Assembly: GCA_020852595.1 (NCBI GenBank)
Contig: JADZAK010000091.1
Span: 1-64,000, forward strand
DNA: 64,000 bases
From: Rhodospirillaceae bacterium
GTDB taxonomy: Bacteria; Pseudomonadota; Alphaproteobacteria; Rhodospirillales; Rhodospirillaceae
Direction of reading: 5' to 3'
Below the pieces are notes generated by a model. That model was given only the letters and a program-made list of their open reading frames with translations, was not told the DNA's origin and did not search any database. The position numbers and the translations under genes were made by a program. Below, piece after piece: positions 1-8,913 of the stretch; position 1 is the first letter of the stretch; the number at the start of each line of letters is the position of its first letter.

Positions 1-2
1 CT

Positions 3-440
3 CTCGAGCGGATTCGCTACGGCGCGCGCCTGCACCGGTTGACAGGTGCGCCGAGGCTAGTCTCCGGCGGCCGGCCGCCGGGTTCCACGGTGACTCTCGC
101 CGGCGCGATGAAGGACGCTCTCGACAAGGATTTCGGCAGCACGGATGTTTTTGTGGAGGACCGCTCGCTCGATACGCATGAAAACGCCGTCTTCAGCGCG
201 GAATTTCTATCCCTGAAAGGCATCCACAAGATCCTGCTCGTGACGCACGCCAGCCATATGCCGCGCGCCGCGCAAGCTTTCCGCGATGCCGGACTGGAGG
301 TCGTACCGGCGCCGACGATCTTCACGCGTGTTTCCGCCGATTCGCCCACGAGCTTCATTCCGCGCCTCAGCGGCCTGCGTGAGAGTCGCGATGCGTTCTA
401 TGAATTCACAGGGCGTCTTTGGTATTGGCTGCGCCATTAA
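3..440 (+). CDS. YdcF-family (DUF218) protein, 5'-truncated by the window edge
   Basis: The frame is open from the first bases of the window, so the gene begins upstream; the first codons read LERIRYGARLHR and then continue into the visible C-terminal half. An ESRSLDT-like stretch (EDRSLDTHENA), then KILLVTHASHMPRA, matches the conserved core of YdcF/DUF218 proteins, where a polar N-terminal sGG segment precedes E-x-S/R-x-N/D-T and a T-S/H-x-x-H-x-x-R-A motif. YdcF-type proteins are inner-membrane or cytoplasmic proteins linked to envelope carbohydrate metabolism, with no firm reaction known. It stops just before the convergent gene at 442-981. Family assignment is good; exact role is unknown. 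Confidence 0.75.
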   Translation, partial: LERIRYGARLHRLTGAPRLVSGGRPPGSTVTLAGAMKDALDKDFGSTDVFVEDRSLDTHENAVFSAEFLSLKGIHKILLVTHASHMPRAAQAFRDAGLEVVPAPTIFTRVSADSPTSFIPRLSGLRESRDAFYEFTGRLWYWLRH

Positions 441-441
441 G

Positions 442-981
442 CTAGTGGAGCGCCTCGGAGGAAGGTTGGCGGCGCCAGCCCGATGTCGCCGCCGTGCTGT
501 CGAACATCAACGCCGTGATGAAACCTTCGTTGGTTTCATGCACGCGGCATGCGGCGCCAAGCAACCGCGCGCGGCGCCGGACGAGCGACAGGCGCCGTAC
601 GGTCGCGGTCCGGCGCAAGCTCGTGATGTGGCGTTCCGTCACAGCGAGAATCCATACGCCGTGGCGCCGGCGCAGCGTCACCGTCAAGGACGCGGCGCTC
701 GCGTGACACACCCCGCTCTGCGATATGTCCGCAAGAAGCGTTTCGATCACCTCGCACACGAGCTGCAACGCGCCGCGGTTCATCGCACCGCTGTCGACGT
801 CAAAGAGGCATTGGATCTTTCGCGGCCGCAGATATTTTTCATCGCACTGTTTGCAGAATTTGAACATCTCCGCGCAGACATCGACAGTGTCCGGCGTCAC
901 GGTGATCGGGGTTGGCGCGTTCACACCGGCATGCGTGAAGGGTGACGTCGGAGCGGCCGGCAAATTTTTTTCATGTCTCAT
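442..981 (-). CDS. Hypothetical protein with a degenerate histidine-kinase-like ATPase fold
   Basis: This 179-residue frame starts at an ATG preceded by a GAGAG-type purine run. After a proline-rich N-terminus it has a C-F-K-x-C-x-x-C-like segment (about residues 42-46) and then a pattern like the HATPase domain of HWE/HisKA_2 kinases: an N-box-like helix (LVCEVIETLLADI), two beta strands (SLTVTLRRRHGVWILAVTE), and a C-terminal helix-strand unit (SLVRRRARLLGAACRV then ITALMFD). The G1 and G2 glycine boxes are missing, so it should not bind ATP normally. It is convergent with the YdcF-like gene and divergent from the PraR-like regulator. The fold is inferred by eye; it may instead be an unrelated small protein. 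Confidence 0.5.
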   Translation of the reverse strand: MRHEKNLPAAPTSPFTHAGVNAPTPITVTPDTVDVCAEMFKFCKQCDEKYLRPRKIQCLFDVDSGAMNRGALQLVCEVIETLLADISQSGVCHASAASLTVTLRRRHGVWILAVTERHITSLRRTATVRRLSLVRRRARLLGAACRVHETNEGFITALMFDSTAATSGWRRQPSSEALH

Positions 982-1322
982 GGTTGGTCTCTCGCGAGCA
1001 CGGCGGGTTCTGCGCGAGATCGTCGGGGGACGGCCGCCGCGCGCACAATCATTGCCTCGCGAGTGTGATCAGCAAGATGTGTGCCATGGCGGAAACACTG
1101 ATAATTCAGCGCAAATAACGCCGAAAATGCGCCGTGATGTAAAAAGCCTTGACGCCTTTTCATGATGATTGCGTCGGCCGCGCTTGATTTGGAACAAAAA
1201 AACGACACCGCCCGTTGCCACCTTCGAACGCCTGCAATTTGCAGACTTTCGTCATCACGCGACGACAAAAATTTTGCGCGCTTATTTTTCGAGACAACAT
1301 TTTGTTTGAAGGTACCCGGGTT
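982..1322. other. Divergent intergenic region between the HATPase-like and PraR-like genes
   Basis: About 340 bases with no convincing gene. It is noticeably more AT-rich near 1140-1320 (runs such as aacaaaaaaacgac and ttatttttcgagacaac) than the flanking coding DNA. It must hold promoters for both divergent genes. I could not identify a specific operator with confidence. Confidence 0.5.
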
Positions 1323-1889
1323 ATGGCATCGCTGGATAAAGAGAGATACGAAGATATGGCCCGCCCCGCGGGCGGACGGTCGTGGGGCAAGCCGAACCCC
1401 ATCGACGTACACGTCGGCAATCGCCTACGCCTGCGCCGCACGCTGCTGGGCATGAGCCAGCAGAAGGTCGGTGAAGCGCTGGGTCTTACCTTCCAGCAAG
1501 TTCAGAAGTACGAGCGCGGCACCAACCGCATCGGCGCCAGCCGCCTCTGGGATCTGGCCGGTGTGCTCGATTGTCCGGTGTCTTTCTTTTTCGATGAGAT
1601 GGATGAGAAGACCGCCGGCGCCAGCCCGCGCAATTGGGACGGCCAGACGACGGACATCATGCTGCGTCAGGACGATCCGATGAATCGCCGCGAAACGCTG
1701 GAGCTGGTGCGCGCCTACTATCGGATCAAGGGATATCATGTCCGCCGGCGTATTTATGAGCTTGCCAAGTCCCTGGCGTCGGCCGGCGCGGACGGCGAAG
1801 AAGCGGACTGGAAGAGCGACCACGAAGACATGGGCGCCATGCCCATGAATGCGATGACGCCGTCGCAACAGGAAATGCGCAAATCGTAA
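1323..1889 (+). CDS. PraR/PhrR-like XRE-family transcriptional regulator
   Basis: Cytoplasmic DNA-binding protein, 188 residues from the ATG at 1323, with GAAGG ten bases upstream; an internal ATG at 1356 is a possible alternative. The helix-turn-helix spans about residues 28-85: PNPIDVHVGNRLRLRRTLLG followed by MSQQKVGEALGLTFQQVQKYERG and TNRIGASRL. This N-terminal block is a hallmark of the alphaproteobacterial PraR/PhrR group, which in rhizobia affects surface attachment, quorum sensing or acid response. The C-terminal half (about residues 95-188) is acidic and probably mediates oligomerisation. It is transcribed away from the gene at 442-981. Family is clear; the regulon here is unknown. 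Confidence 0.85.
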   Translation: MASLDKERYEDMARPAGGRSWGKPNPIDVHVGNRLRLRRTLLGMSQQKVGEALGLTFQQVQKYERGTNRIGASRLWDLAGVLDCPVSFFFDEMDEKTAGASPRNWDGQTTDIMLRQDDPMNRRETLELVRAYYRIKGYHVRRRIYELAKSLASAGADGEEADWKSDHEDMGAMPMNAMTPSQQEMRKS

Positions 1890-1892
1890 GAG

Positions 1893-2135
1893 CTATTGCT
1901 CCTGCAGAGGAGAGATGGCGGGCGTTGCATCCAAAGCGGATGCGCGCCCGTTTTCCGTTGCGGCGCGCGAGTGGCGCGTGGCCACGGCGGCGCCCACCAA
2001 GATCGCGACGGCGGTGAGGGCGGCGACGACCAATACCGTGATACCGAGCGCGACAGCGATATCGCTGTGGAAGCTGGCGACGGCGACGGCCGCGGCAATG
2101 CCCGCGACCCCAATAAGCTTCGACAATCCGTTCAT
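1893..2135 (-). CDS. Small predicted inner-membrane protein
   Basis: An 80-residue protein with two long hydrophobic stretches (about residues 4-22 and 28-52), rich in Ala, Val, Ile and Leu, and a short polar tail containing RHSRAATENGRASA. The ATG at 2135 has a strong GAAGG ribosome-binding site seven bases upstream, which argues that it is a real gene rather than a chance frame. It is convergent with the PraR-like regulator. I do not recognise the family. Two closely spaced membrane helices suggest a hairpin in the inner membrane. Confidence 0.55.
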   Translation of the reverse strand: MNGLSKLIGVAGIAAAVAVASFHSDIAVALGITVLVVAALTAVAILVGAAVATRHSRAATENGRASALDATPAISPLQEQ

Positions 2136-2689
2136 CGTTTGACCTTCAGGGAAAGCAGTCAGGCGAATCTCTACAACGGTAAGATTATCGGCGTTGAAAG
2201 CCGCTCAATTAAAAATAAGCGACAACCAACGGTGTCGTTTTTATATACCTGCTATCGCGCGCGCGCCCTAGAAACTTTGCAGTAACACGACTGCCGAATC
2301 CAAAAAAATAATCTGCAACCGCGGGAACTTTTTTCCGAGTTCCGTAGCCGCATTTCCCTTCGAGCCGGTCGCGTGATTTCCGCGGTTCCAGCGTGAGTTG
2401 TCGCGCTCGCATGGCGGCGCGCGGTTGTAAATAAATTTTACACGGAACTTTTCCGTTGAATACAACGACCCACACGCATTGCGTTTGTGCACGCGGATGT
2501 TCTGGCTTGCTGAAAGAGTCGCGCTCTTGGAAAACGGATGCGGGCTGGGGGGTGCCAGGAGCGCAACCTGCACAATCGGAATTGGGGAAAAAGTTCCGGT
2601 TGTGTGTTTCAAGTGCTCCGACGTCTCCCCTCTTTTTTCACCGCTCCCGAAGGAGCGGGGCATGATCCTTGGAAGAGGAGAGATCGCGT
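2136..2689. other. Long intergenic region upstream of the Tat-exported protein
   Basis: About 550 bases without a supported gene. It is AT-richer than its surroundings and contains several GGAAC/GTTCC motifs, including the inverted pair cgggaac...gttccg near 2322-2346 and acggaa-ctt-ttccgt near 2443-2457. A clear ribosome-binding site (ggaagaggag, 2671-2680) lies at its right end. The two divergent transcripts must start within it, but I could not place -35/-10 boxes with confidence. Confidence 0.5.
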
Positions 2690-4480
2690 ATGACCAACAT
2701 CGGCCGACGGGGTGCGATCGGCATTGGTGCAGCAGGAATTGTAGGACTTCAGGCAGGTATCGCGGTCGCGCAAACCGTCGCTCCGACCTTGAAAGCTGTT
2801 GTGACCGTTGCCGGCCAGACTTACGAGTTCAAGGAGGAGACCGGCCAAAATCTCGGCGATTTCGTTTCCACCGCCGGTAATTTCACCCAGCGCTGCGTTC
2901 GCAGCGAAGTTCCGAATTTCCCTCTCACAGTCTTCTTCCGTCCCGACCGCAACAGCGAGCGCGCCGAAGTTGTATTCGAGCTTGGACGGATCTTCACGGC
3001 GGCGCCGGCGAACCTCGGCGCCTACAGCGTCACGATCTCGCGCGGCGAACAGGTGCTTGCCCGGATCGACGTGCCGGCCCATTACTGGTTCTCGCGCTGG
3101 CGCTGGCAATCCAGCCCGCGTCCGGTCGTCGCCGACGTCGCCAAGCTCGTCGATCAGAACATGATCCCGGGGTTCGACCGCTCGGCGGCGCCCAAGCCGG
3201 CCGCTGTCAGCCTCAACCTGATGCCGCTGCCCAACGGCGACTATCTCGATGTCGACATTCTGGGTCAGTTCTCGGCCGGCAACTACGCGAACGCCGCGAA
3301 GCTGGTTGTCACCGCGCAGCAGTATGTTGCGCTGAACTCCGGCACGACGACCGGCGCGGCCGTCAGCACCTCTTCGAACATCTACGCGGCCATGGGGCTG
3401 GCCGGCGTCACGCCGTACATGCCCAACACCGGTGAACGCAGCGACATCGGCCTCGTCACCGAACCGCAGGCGAAGTTCGTCTGCACCAGCGACGCGGCCT
3501 CGCTCGACCTCCTGCGCGCCCAGGCGGAAGCCGCGGGCACGATGCCCTGGCACATGCGCGACGAAACGCAGACCGGTCCCTTCGATTTCCGAAAGTATCC
3601 CAACGCCACCTGGTACTACTCCACGAACGCGGGGTCTCCTCATGTTAAAACGACCACCACGCCCGTTACGCTCGACAGCGCGCACCAGCCCTCACTGGCC
3701 TATCTTCCGTATCTGCTCACGGGCGATCCGTACCACCTTGAGGACATCCAGTTCCAAGCGACCTGGAACTGGGGCTCTCTCCCCGCGGCTTACCGGCCCA
3801 GCATTCCGCAAGCTCGTGCGTTTGCCTGGAGCCTCCGTACACTAGCCCAGGCGGCGCGCGTGACGCCGTCGGCGACGCCGTCGTGGCTGCTCCCGCAAAG
3901 CTACTGGGCGGCGCAACTCGCGACCACCCGCGACTGGTTCGAGAATAATTATGTGGAAAGCATCCGTCCGGAACGCGCGCTGTTCCGCGCCACCGCCAAT
4001 ATCGACACCTCGCGCGGCGAGGCCAATGCCCCGGAAGGCACCTGGGTCGACCCGTGGCAGGACGAATTCGTCGCGGCGGTGCTCGGTTGGATGGTCACGA
4101 TGGGCTTCAGCGAGTGGCGGACGTCCTTCGACTGGATCATCGGCGGCACCGTCGCGCGCACCAGCACGATCAGCGGCTGGGTGCGGGCGCATGCAACGCC
4201 GTACCGCATGATCCTGCGCGCGACGAAGACCTCGCCGTTCGCCGCCTCCTGGGCGGAAGCCTGGGCGCTTGAACAAAGCGTCGCGAAAGCGGTGTTCACC
4301 GACCCCAATGCCTGGGCGCCGAACGATCTGACCTATCTCGCCTACACGCGCGGCGCTCTTTTCTATGGGGTCAAACTCGGCACACCGGGCGCGGCCGAAA
4401 GCCTGGCGTGGGCCACGGCTCAGCTGAAGTCGCGAGGCTGGAATACAGCCTTCAAATGGCGCCTCGGCACGGGTCTCTAA
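2690..4480 (+). CDS. Tat-exported protein of unknown function, probable alpha/alpha-toroid fold
   Basis: The ATG at 2690 follows a strong ggaagaggag site at good spacing, giving 596 residues. The N-terminus has a twin arginine (IGRRGAIGIG) then a hydrophobic segment and an A-V-A cleavage-like site, so Tat export is likely. The N-terminal half (about 30-230) looks like beta-sandwich repeats. The C-terminal half is Trp-rich and helical, with landmarks NTGERSDIG, PWHMRDE, SAHQPSLAYLPYLLTGD and TWNWGSLP, reminiscent of (alpha/alpha)6 toroid proteins such as polysaccharide lyases. I do not recognise catalytic residues, so no enzyme activity is claimed. It appears monocistronic and ends facing cysNC across a shared hairpin. 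Confidence 0.7.
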   Translation: MTNIGRRGAIGIGAAGIVGLQAGIAVAQTVAPTLKAVVTVAGQTYEFKEETGQNLGDFVSTAGNFTQRCVRSEVPNFPLTVFFRPDRNSERAEVVFELGRIFTAAPANLGAYSVTISRGEQVLARIDVPAHYWFSRWRWQSSPRPVVADVAKLVDQNMIPGFDRSAAPKPAAVSLNLMPLPNGDYLDVDILGQFSAGNYANAAKLVVTAQQYVALNSGTTTGAAVSTSSNIYAAMGLAGVTPYMPNTGERSDIGLVTEPQAKFVCTSDAASLDLLRAQAEAAGTMPWHMRDETQTGPFDFRKYPNATWYYSTNAGSPHVKTTTTPVTLDSAHQPSLAYLPYLLTGDPYHLEDIQFQATWNWGSLPAAYRPSIPQARAFAWSLRTLAQAARVTPSATPSWLLPQSYWAAQLATTRDWFENNYVESIRPERALFRATANIDTSRGEANAPEGTWVDPWQDEFVAAVLGWMVTMGFSEWRTSFDWIIGGTVARTSTISGWVRAHATPYRMILRATKTSPFAASWAEAWALEQSVAKAVFTDPNAWAPNDLTYLAYTRGALFYGVKLGTPGAAESLAWATAQLKSRGWNTAFKWRLGTGL

Positions 4481-4502
4481 GCGCCGCGAGGCGTGAGACC
4501 AT

Positions 4503-4544
4503 AAGCCGGTCCGCGGGTATGGAACGTAAGCCCGCGGCCGGCTT
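4503..4544. terminator. Hairpin between convergent genes
   Basis: The arms AAGCCGGtCCGCGGG (4503-4517) and CCCGCGGCCGGCTT (4531-4544) pair over 14 bases with one bulged T. The hairpin sits between the stop at 4480 and the stop of cysNC at 4543-4545. There is no T-run on either side, so it is a weak bidirectional terminator or a 3'-end stabiliser. Confidence 0.5.
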
Positions 4545-6390
4545 AATGCCCGCCCAACATTGCGCGCTCAGTCAGCAGGCGCAAAATAAGATCGGCCGCT
4601 TCGTCCGCGGACGCGCGGCTTGTGTCGATCCGAAGCTCCGGGTTCTGCGGCGCTTCGTAGGGTGAACTGATCCCGGTGAAATTGCGGATCTCGCCGCGCC
4701 GGGCTTTCTTGTAAAGCCCCTTGGGATCGCGTTTCTCGGCCTCAACCAGGGGCGTATCGACAAACACTTCGAAAAACTCGCCGGGTTGAAGCAGGTTGCG
4801 CGCCAGCTCGCGCTCGGCGCGGAAAGGCGAGATGAAGGACACGAGCACGATCAGCCCGGCGTCGACCATCAGCTTTGAAACCTCGGCGACGCGCCGGATG
4901 TTCTCGACGCGGTCGGCGTCCGTGAAACCAAGATCGCGGTTGAGGCCGTGGCGCACGTTGTCGCCGTCCAAAAGATAAGTGTGCCGCCCCAAGCCGAAGA
5001 GCTTTTTCTCCAGCGCGTTTGCGATCGTGGACTTGCCCGCGCCCGAAAGGCCGGTAAACCACAAGACACAAGCTTTCTGGTGCTTGAGGTTCGCGCGGGC
5101 GGGTTTATCGACTTCCACCGCCTGCCAGTGAATGTTCTCCGAACGGCGCAACGCAAAGCGTATCAATCCCGCGTCGACCGTGGCGTTGGTCATGCGGTCG
5201 ATGACGATGAAACCGCCCGTTTCGCGGTTCTTGTCGTAGGGGTCGAAAGCGATCGGCTGCGCGAGCTGAATGTTGGCCTCGGCGATCTCATTCAGCGTCA
5301 AGGTCTTCGCCGCGAGGTGCTCAAGCGTGTTGACGTTGATTTTGTGCTTGAGGCTGGTGACCGTGCCGGTCACCGTTTTCGTTCCGATCTTCACGAGATA
5401 GGGCCGCCCCGGCAGAAGCGGGTCCTCGCTCATCCATATGATCGTTGTATTGAACTGATCGGCGACGGCCGGCGGATCCAAAGGCGAAGCCAGCACATCG
5501 CCCCGCGCGATATCGATTTCATGGTCCAGGGTGAGGGTGACGGATTGCCCTGCCGCCGCGTGGGTGAGGTCTCCGTCATGGGTCACGAGGCGCGCAACGC
5601 GCGCGTCCCGTCCGGATGGCAGGACCCGTACCGAATCGCCGGGACGTATTTCGCCGCTGGCGACCGTGCCGGCGAAGCCCCGGAAACTGAGATCGGGCCG
5701 GTTCACCCATTGCACACACAAGCGGAAGGGGGCTTCGTGCGGCCGCTCGACCGTCTCGACGGTTTCGAGATGCTGGATGAGGGTGGGCCCGTCGTACCAG
5801 TTCATCGCCGTGCTGCGCGCCGTGACGTTGTCGCCTTTCAACGCCGACATAGGAATCGCGCTCACCGCATCGAGGCCGATCTGGCGCGCGAACGCCCTAT
5901 AGTCCGCGCAAATCCGATCGAACGCGGCCTGGTCGTAGGCGATCAGATCCATCTTATTGACCGCCAGCACGACCTTGCGGATGCCCATGAGCGATACAAG
6001 GAACGAGTGACGCCGGGTCTGCGTCAGGACGCCCCTGCGCGCATCGATCAGGATGACCGCGAGGTCCGCGGTCGAGGCCCCGGTGATCATATTGCGCGTA
6101 TACTGTTCATGGCCCGGCGTATCGGCGACGATGAAGGTCCGCGCGCCGGTCGAAAAGAACCGATACGCGACGTCGATGGTGATGCCTTGCTCGCGCTCGG
6201 CGGCAAGTCCGTCCATGAGAAGCGCAAAGTCGAGCGCTCCATTCTGCGTGCCGACGGCCTTCGAATCCCTTTCAAGGGCCGAAAGCTGGTCGTCGAAAAC
6301 CATTTTGGAATCGTAGAGCAACCGTCCGATCAGAGTCGACTTGCCGTCATCGACGCTGCCGCAGGTGATGAACCGCAAGAGGTGAGCCAT
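4543..6390 (-). CDS. cysNC: Bifunctional sulfate adenylyltransferase subunit 1 / adenylylsulfate kinase
   Basis: A 615-residue fusion. The CysN part is an EF-Tu-like GTPase with P-loop GSVDDGKS (11-18), DTPGH (90-94) and NKMD (145-148); it drives formation of adenosine-5'-phosphosulfate (APS) from sulfate and ATP by CysD. The CysC part begins near residue 437, with P-loop GLSGAGKS (447-454), [10 protein letters not shown] and [10 protein letters not shown] motifs, and phosphorylates APS to 3'-phosphoadenylylsulfate (PAPS). The ATG overlaps the cysD stop, so the pair is translationally coupled. The fusion is typical of alpha- and many other proteobacteria. No PAPS reductase or sulfite reductase lies nearby, so the pathway is completed elsewhere; PAPS could also feed sulfation. 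Confidence 0.96.
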   Translation of the reverse strand: MAHLLRFITCGSVDDGKSTLIGRLLYDSKMVFDDQLSALERDSKAVGTQNGALDFALLMDGLAAEREQGITIDVAYRFFSTGARTFIVADTPGHEQYTRNMITGASTADLAVILIDARRGVLTQTRRHSFLVSLMGIRKVVLAVNKMDLIAYDQAAFDRICADYRAFARQIGLDAVSAIPMSALKGDNVTARSTAMNWYDGPTLIQHLETVETVERPHEAPFRLCVQWVNRPDLSFRGFAGTVASGEIRPGDSVRVLPSGRDARVARLVTHDGDLTHAAAGQSVTLTLDHEIDIARGDVLASPLDPPAVADQFNTTIIWMSEDPLLPGRPYLVKIGTKTVTGTVTSLKHKINVNTLEHLAAKTLTLNEIAEANIQLAQPIAFDPYDKNRETGGFIVIDRMTNATVDAGLIRFALRRSENIHWQAVEVDKPARANLKHQKACVLWFTGLSGAGKSTIANALEKKLFGLGRHTYLLDGDNVRHGLNRDLGFTDADRVENIRRVAEVSKLMVDAGLIVLVSFISPFRAERELARNLLQPGEFFEVFVDTPLVEAEKRDPKGLYKKARRGEIRNFTGISSPYEAPQNPELRIDTSRASADEAADLILRLLTERAMLGGH

Positions 6391-7304
6391 CAGAAATAGC
6401 CCTCTTGTTTCTTCTTCTCCATCGACGCGGCGCTGTCGTGGTCGATCACGCGCCCCTGGCGTTCCGACGTCGTCGTGCGCAGCATCTCGGAAATAATCGC
6501 GGGCGCGCTGTCGGCGTCGCTTTCAACCGCGCCGGTCAGGGGATAGCACCCCAGCGTGCGGAATCGGACTTTTCTGAATTCCGGCCGTTCACCCGGCTGA
6601 AGCGGCAGGCGTTCATCATCCACCATGATCAACGCGCCGTCGCGCGTCACGACCGGGCGCTCCTTTGCGAAGTAAAGCGGAACGATGGGGATGTTTTCCC
6701 GGTGGATGTATTGCCACACGTCGAGTTCCGTCCAATTGGACAGGGGGAAGACACGAATGCTTTCACCCTTATGAACGCGCGTATTGTACAGACGCCAAAG
6801 CTCGGGACGCTGTTGGCGCGGATCCCAACGATGCTGCGCGCTGCGGAACGAGAAAATGCGTTCCTTCGCGCGCGACTTCTCCTCATCCCGGCGCGCGCCG
6901 CCGAATGCGGCATCGAACCGTCCTTTATCGAGCGCCTGTTTCAGCGCCTGCGTCTTCATCACGTCGGTATGGATGGACGAGCCGTGCGTGAAGGGACCGA
7001 CGCCTTGCGCGATCCCTTCCGGATTTGTGTGAACAAGCAGGTCCAGGCCCAGTTCGCGCACACGCTGATCGCGAAACGCGATCATTTCCTTGAACTTCCA
7101 TGTCGTATCGACATGGAGAAGGGGAAAGGGCGGCTTGGCGGGATAGAACGCTTTCATCGCAAGGTGCAGCATCACGGCGCTGTCCTTGCCGATCGAATAG
7201 AGCATCACGGGCCGTTCGCACTCCGCGACGACCTCGCGCAGGATATGAATGCTCTCGGCTTCCAACCTTTGAAGATTGGTGAGGTCGGGGTGTGCTCCCG
7301 CCAT
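6390..7304 (-). CDS. cysD: Sulfate adenylyltransferase subunit 2
   Basis: A 304-residue ATP pyrophosphatase-fold enzyme that transfers AMP from ATP to sulfate in a GTP-driven complex with CysN. The PP-loop [10 protein letters not shown] lies near residue 38. Other family landmarks are [31 protein letters not shown], and [15 protein letters not shown] sequence, here [15 protein letters not shown]. The length is standard for CysD. The stop overlaps the start of cysNC, and the upstream short-chain dehydrogenase gene ends 14 bases before its ATG on the same strand, so co-transcription is possible. Confidence 0.96.
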   Translation of the reverse strand: MAGAHPDLTNLQRLEAESIHILREVVAECERPVMLYSIGKDSAVMLHLAMKAFYPAKPPFPLLHVDTTWKFKEMIAFRDQRVRELGLDLLVHTNPEGIAQGVGPFTHGSSIHTDVMKTQALKQALDKGRFDAAFGGARRDEEKSRAKERIFSFRSAQHRWDPRQQRPELWRLYNTRVHKGESIRVFPLSNWTELDVWQYIHRENIPIVPLYFAKERPVVTRDGALIMVDDERLPLQPGERPEFRKVRFRTLGCYPLTGAVESDADSAPAIISEMLRTTTSERQGRVIDHDSAASMEKKKQEGYF

Positions 7305-7318
7305 TCGCCCGTCCTGTT

Positions 7319-8080
7319 TTATTTCACTCCGAGATGTACGGCGCCGTCCAAACGGATGGTGCTGCCGTTCAACATGATGTTTTCCGCGATCGTTTGCACA
7401 AGGTGCGCGAACTCCTGCGCTTTGCCGAGGCGCTTCGGAAAGAGCGTTGTCGCGGTCAAAGCTTCTACCGCCGCCGGCGGCAGGCCGGCGAAGAGCGGGG
7501 TTTCGATCAGCCCGGGCGCGATGGTCACGACACGGATGCCGCTCGCGGCGAATTCACGCGCGGCCGGCAGGGTCAGGCCGATGATGCCGCCCTTCGAGGA
7601 TGCATACGCGGCCTGGCCGATCTGGCCTTCGAACCCGGCGATCGACGCCGTGTTCACGATGGCGCCGCGTTCACCTTCGTCCATGGGCTCGAGTTGCATC
7701 ATGTCCGCGGCGGAAAGCCGCATGATGTTGAATGTCCCGATGAGATTGACTTCGATGACCTTGCGGAAAAGGGCGAGATCGTGCGGGCCGTTTTTGCCCA
7801 CGATCTTTGCCGCCGGTGCGATGCCCGCGCAGTTGACGACCAGCCGGGCCGCGCCGTGGCGGGCCTTCGCGCCTTGAAGCGCGGCCTCGGTGGAGGCGGC
7901 GTCGGTAATGTCGCACGCGAAGGCGGCGCCGCCGATTTCCTTGGCCACGGCCTCGCAATTCGCGGCGTTGACGTCCAGAAGCGCGACCTTGGCCCCCAGC
8001 GATGCAAGGTGGCGCGCGGTTGCGGCGCCCATGCCTGACGCGCCGCCCGTGACGACCGCCGAAATCCCGGATATTTTCAT
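7319..8080 (-). CDS. Short-chain dehydrogenase, HSD10 / 3-hydroxyacyl-CoA dehydrogenase type
   Basis: The ATG at 8080 follows GAAGGGA seven bases upstream, giving 253 residues starting [13 protein letters not shown]. The Rossmann motif TGGASGMG, an NCAG motif (VVNCAGIAP), and the catalytic Ser-Tyr-Lys set ([23 protein letters not shown]) are all present. The sequence around the active site resembles the HSD17B10 family, which oxidises 3-hydroxyacyl-CoA or 2-methyl-3-hydroxybutyryl-CoA with NAD in fatty acid and isoleucine breakdown. It lies upstream of cysD on the same strand, but a functional link is not evident. Substrate is an inference. Confidence 0.88.
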   Translation of the reverse strand: MKISGISAVVTGGASGMGAATARHLASLGAKVALLDVNAANCEAVAKEIGGAAFACDITDAASTEAALQGAKARHGAARLVVNCAGIAPAAKIVGKNGPHDLALFRKVIEVNLIGTFNIMRLSAADMMQLEPMDEGERGAIVNTASIAGFEGQIGQAAYASSKGGIIGLTLPAAREFAASGIRVVTIAPGLIETPLFAGLPPAAVEALTATTLFPKRLGKAQEFAHLVQTIAENIMLNGSTIRLDGAVHLGVK

Positions 8081-8193
8081 GATGATGTCCCTTCGCTGGC
8101 TCATTTCGTTCAACCACAAATGGGCGGCGACAACAAGGCGGTTTACACCATGAAAAAGCGGCATTTGGGCGGCTCCGAGCTGTTGGGCGCACC

Positions 8194-8913
8194 GTGACCG
8201 GCGTCATTGTCAACATACGGCCCGAGACCTACCGCGAGCGTTTCCATCAGGCGTTCGCGCCGATCGGTTGGAATATCGTTGATTCGCCCGTCCTCGTTCC
8301 GGAATCGCTGCACGCTGCGCTGCCGGATCCACAAGGATACGACGCGGTGATTTTCACCAGTCAGGTCGCGATCGATGCGTTGCGCGATCAGCCCGGTTGG
8401 CGCGGCAAGATCGCCTACGCGGTTGGTCCGGCGACGGCGGACGCCGCGCGGCGCGCCGGTTTCGCGCAGACGGTGCAAACCGGCCTCGATGCCAGGGATC
8501 TCGCGGCCTATCTCGTATCCGCCGGGTTCAAACAGGCCCTCTATCTTTCCGCCGAGGATGTCAGCGCCGACGTTTCCTTGGACGACCCGCTGCGGATCCG
8601 CAGATTGGCCGTCTATCGCATGTCGCCGAGCCTTGAGCTGGCGGACGGCCTTCTCCAGGCGGTGCGCGCGGGCGGCCCCGTGGTCGTGCCTTTATTTTCC
8701 CGGCGTAGCGCGCGGGCGCTGGAAAAGCTGCTGAAAGAGGCTGGAATTACCGCGCAAAATGCCCATCTGTCGGCTGTATCCATCAGCGCGGACGTGCTTG
8801 CGCCGGATGCAGGGCCTTGGCAGCGGCGGGCGGTTGCTGATAAGCCCACATTGGAAGCCGTTGTTGCGAAAACAGCGGCTGTAGTGGCGAACATGACTTC
8901 CGAGGCGCAGTGA
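8194..8913 (+). CDS. hemD: Uroporphyrinogen-III synthase
   Basis: A 239-residue protein starting with GTG, with no strong ribosome-binding site. HemD sequences diverge greatly, but the layout fits: an N-terminal half beginning VIVNIRPE with a VIFTSQVAIDAL segment, the AYAVGPATADAARRAGF hinge motif (about 69-87), and a second half with LYLSAEDVSAD, VVPLFSRRSARALEKLL and a final A-S/V-I-S motif (LSAVSISADVL). It closes hydroxymethylbilane with inversion of ring D in tetrapyrrole synthesis. Its stop overlaps the hemB start by one base (TGATG), which strengthens the call. It is divergent from the dehydrogenase at 7319-8080. Confidence 0.85.
   Translation: MTGVIVNIRPETYRERFHQAFAPIGWNIVDSPVLVPESLHAALPDPQGYDAVIFTSQVAIDALRDQPGWRGKIAYAVGPATADAARRAGFAQTVQTGLDARDLAAYLVSAGFKQALYLSAEDVSADVSLDDPLRIRRLAVYRMSPSLELADGLLQAVRAGGPVVVPLFSRRSARALEKLLKEAGITAQNAHLSAVSISADVLAPDAGPWQRRAVADKPTLEAVVAKTAAVVANMTSEAQ

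Noticed and set aside
2324..2448. GGAAC motifs in the 2136-2689 intergenic region as ECF promoters
   Set aside because: No GTT occurs at 16 or 17 bases downstream of either motif.
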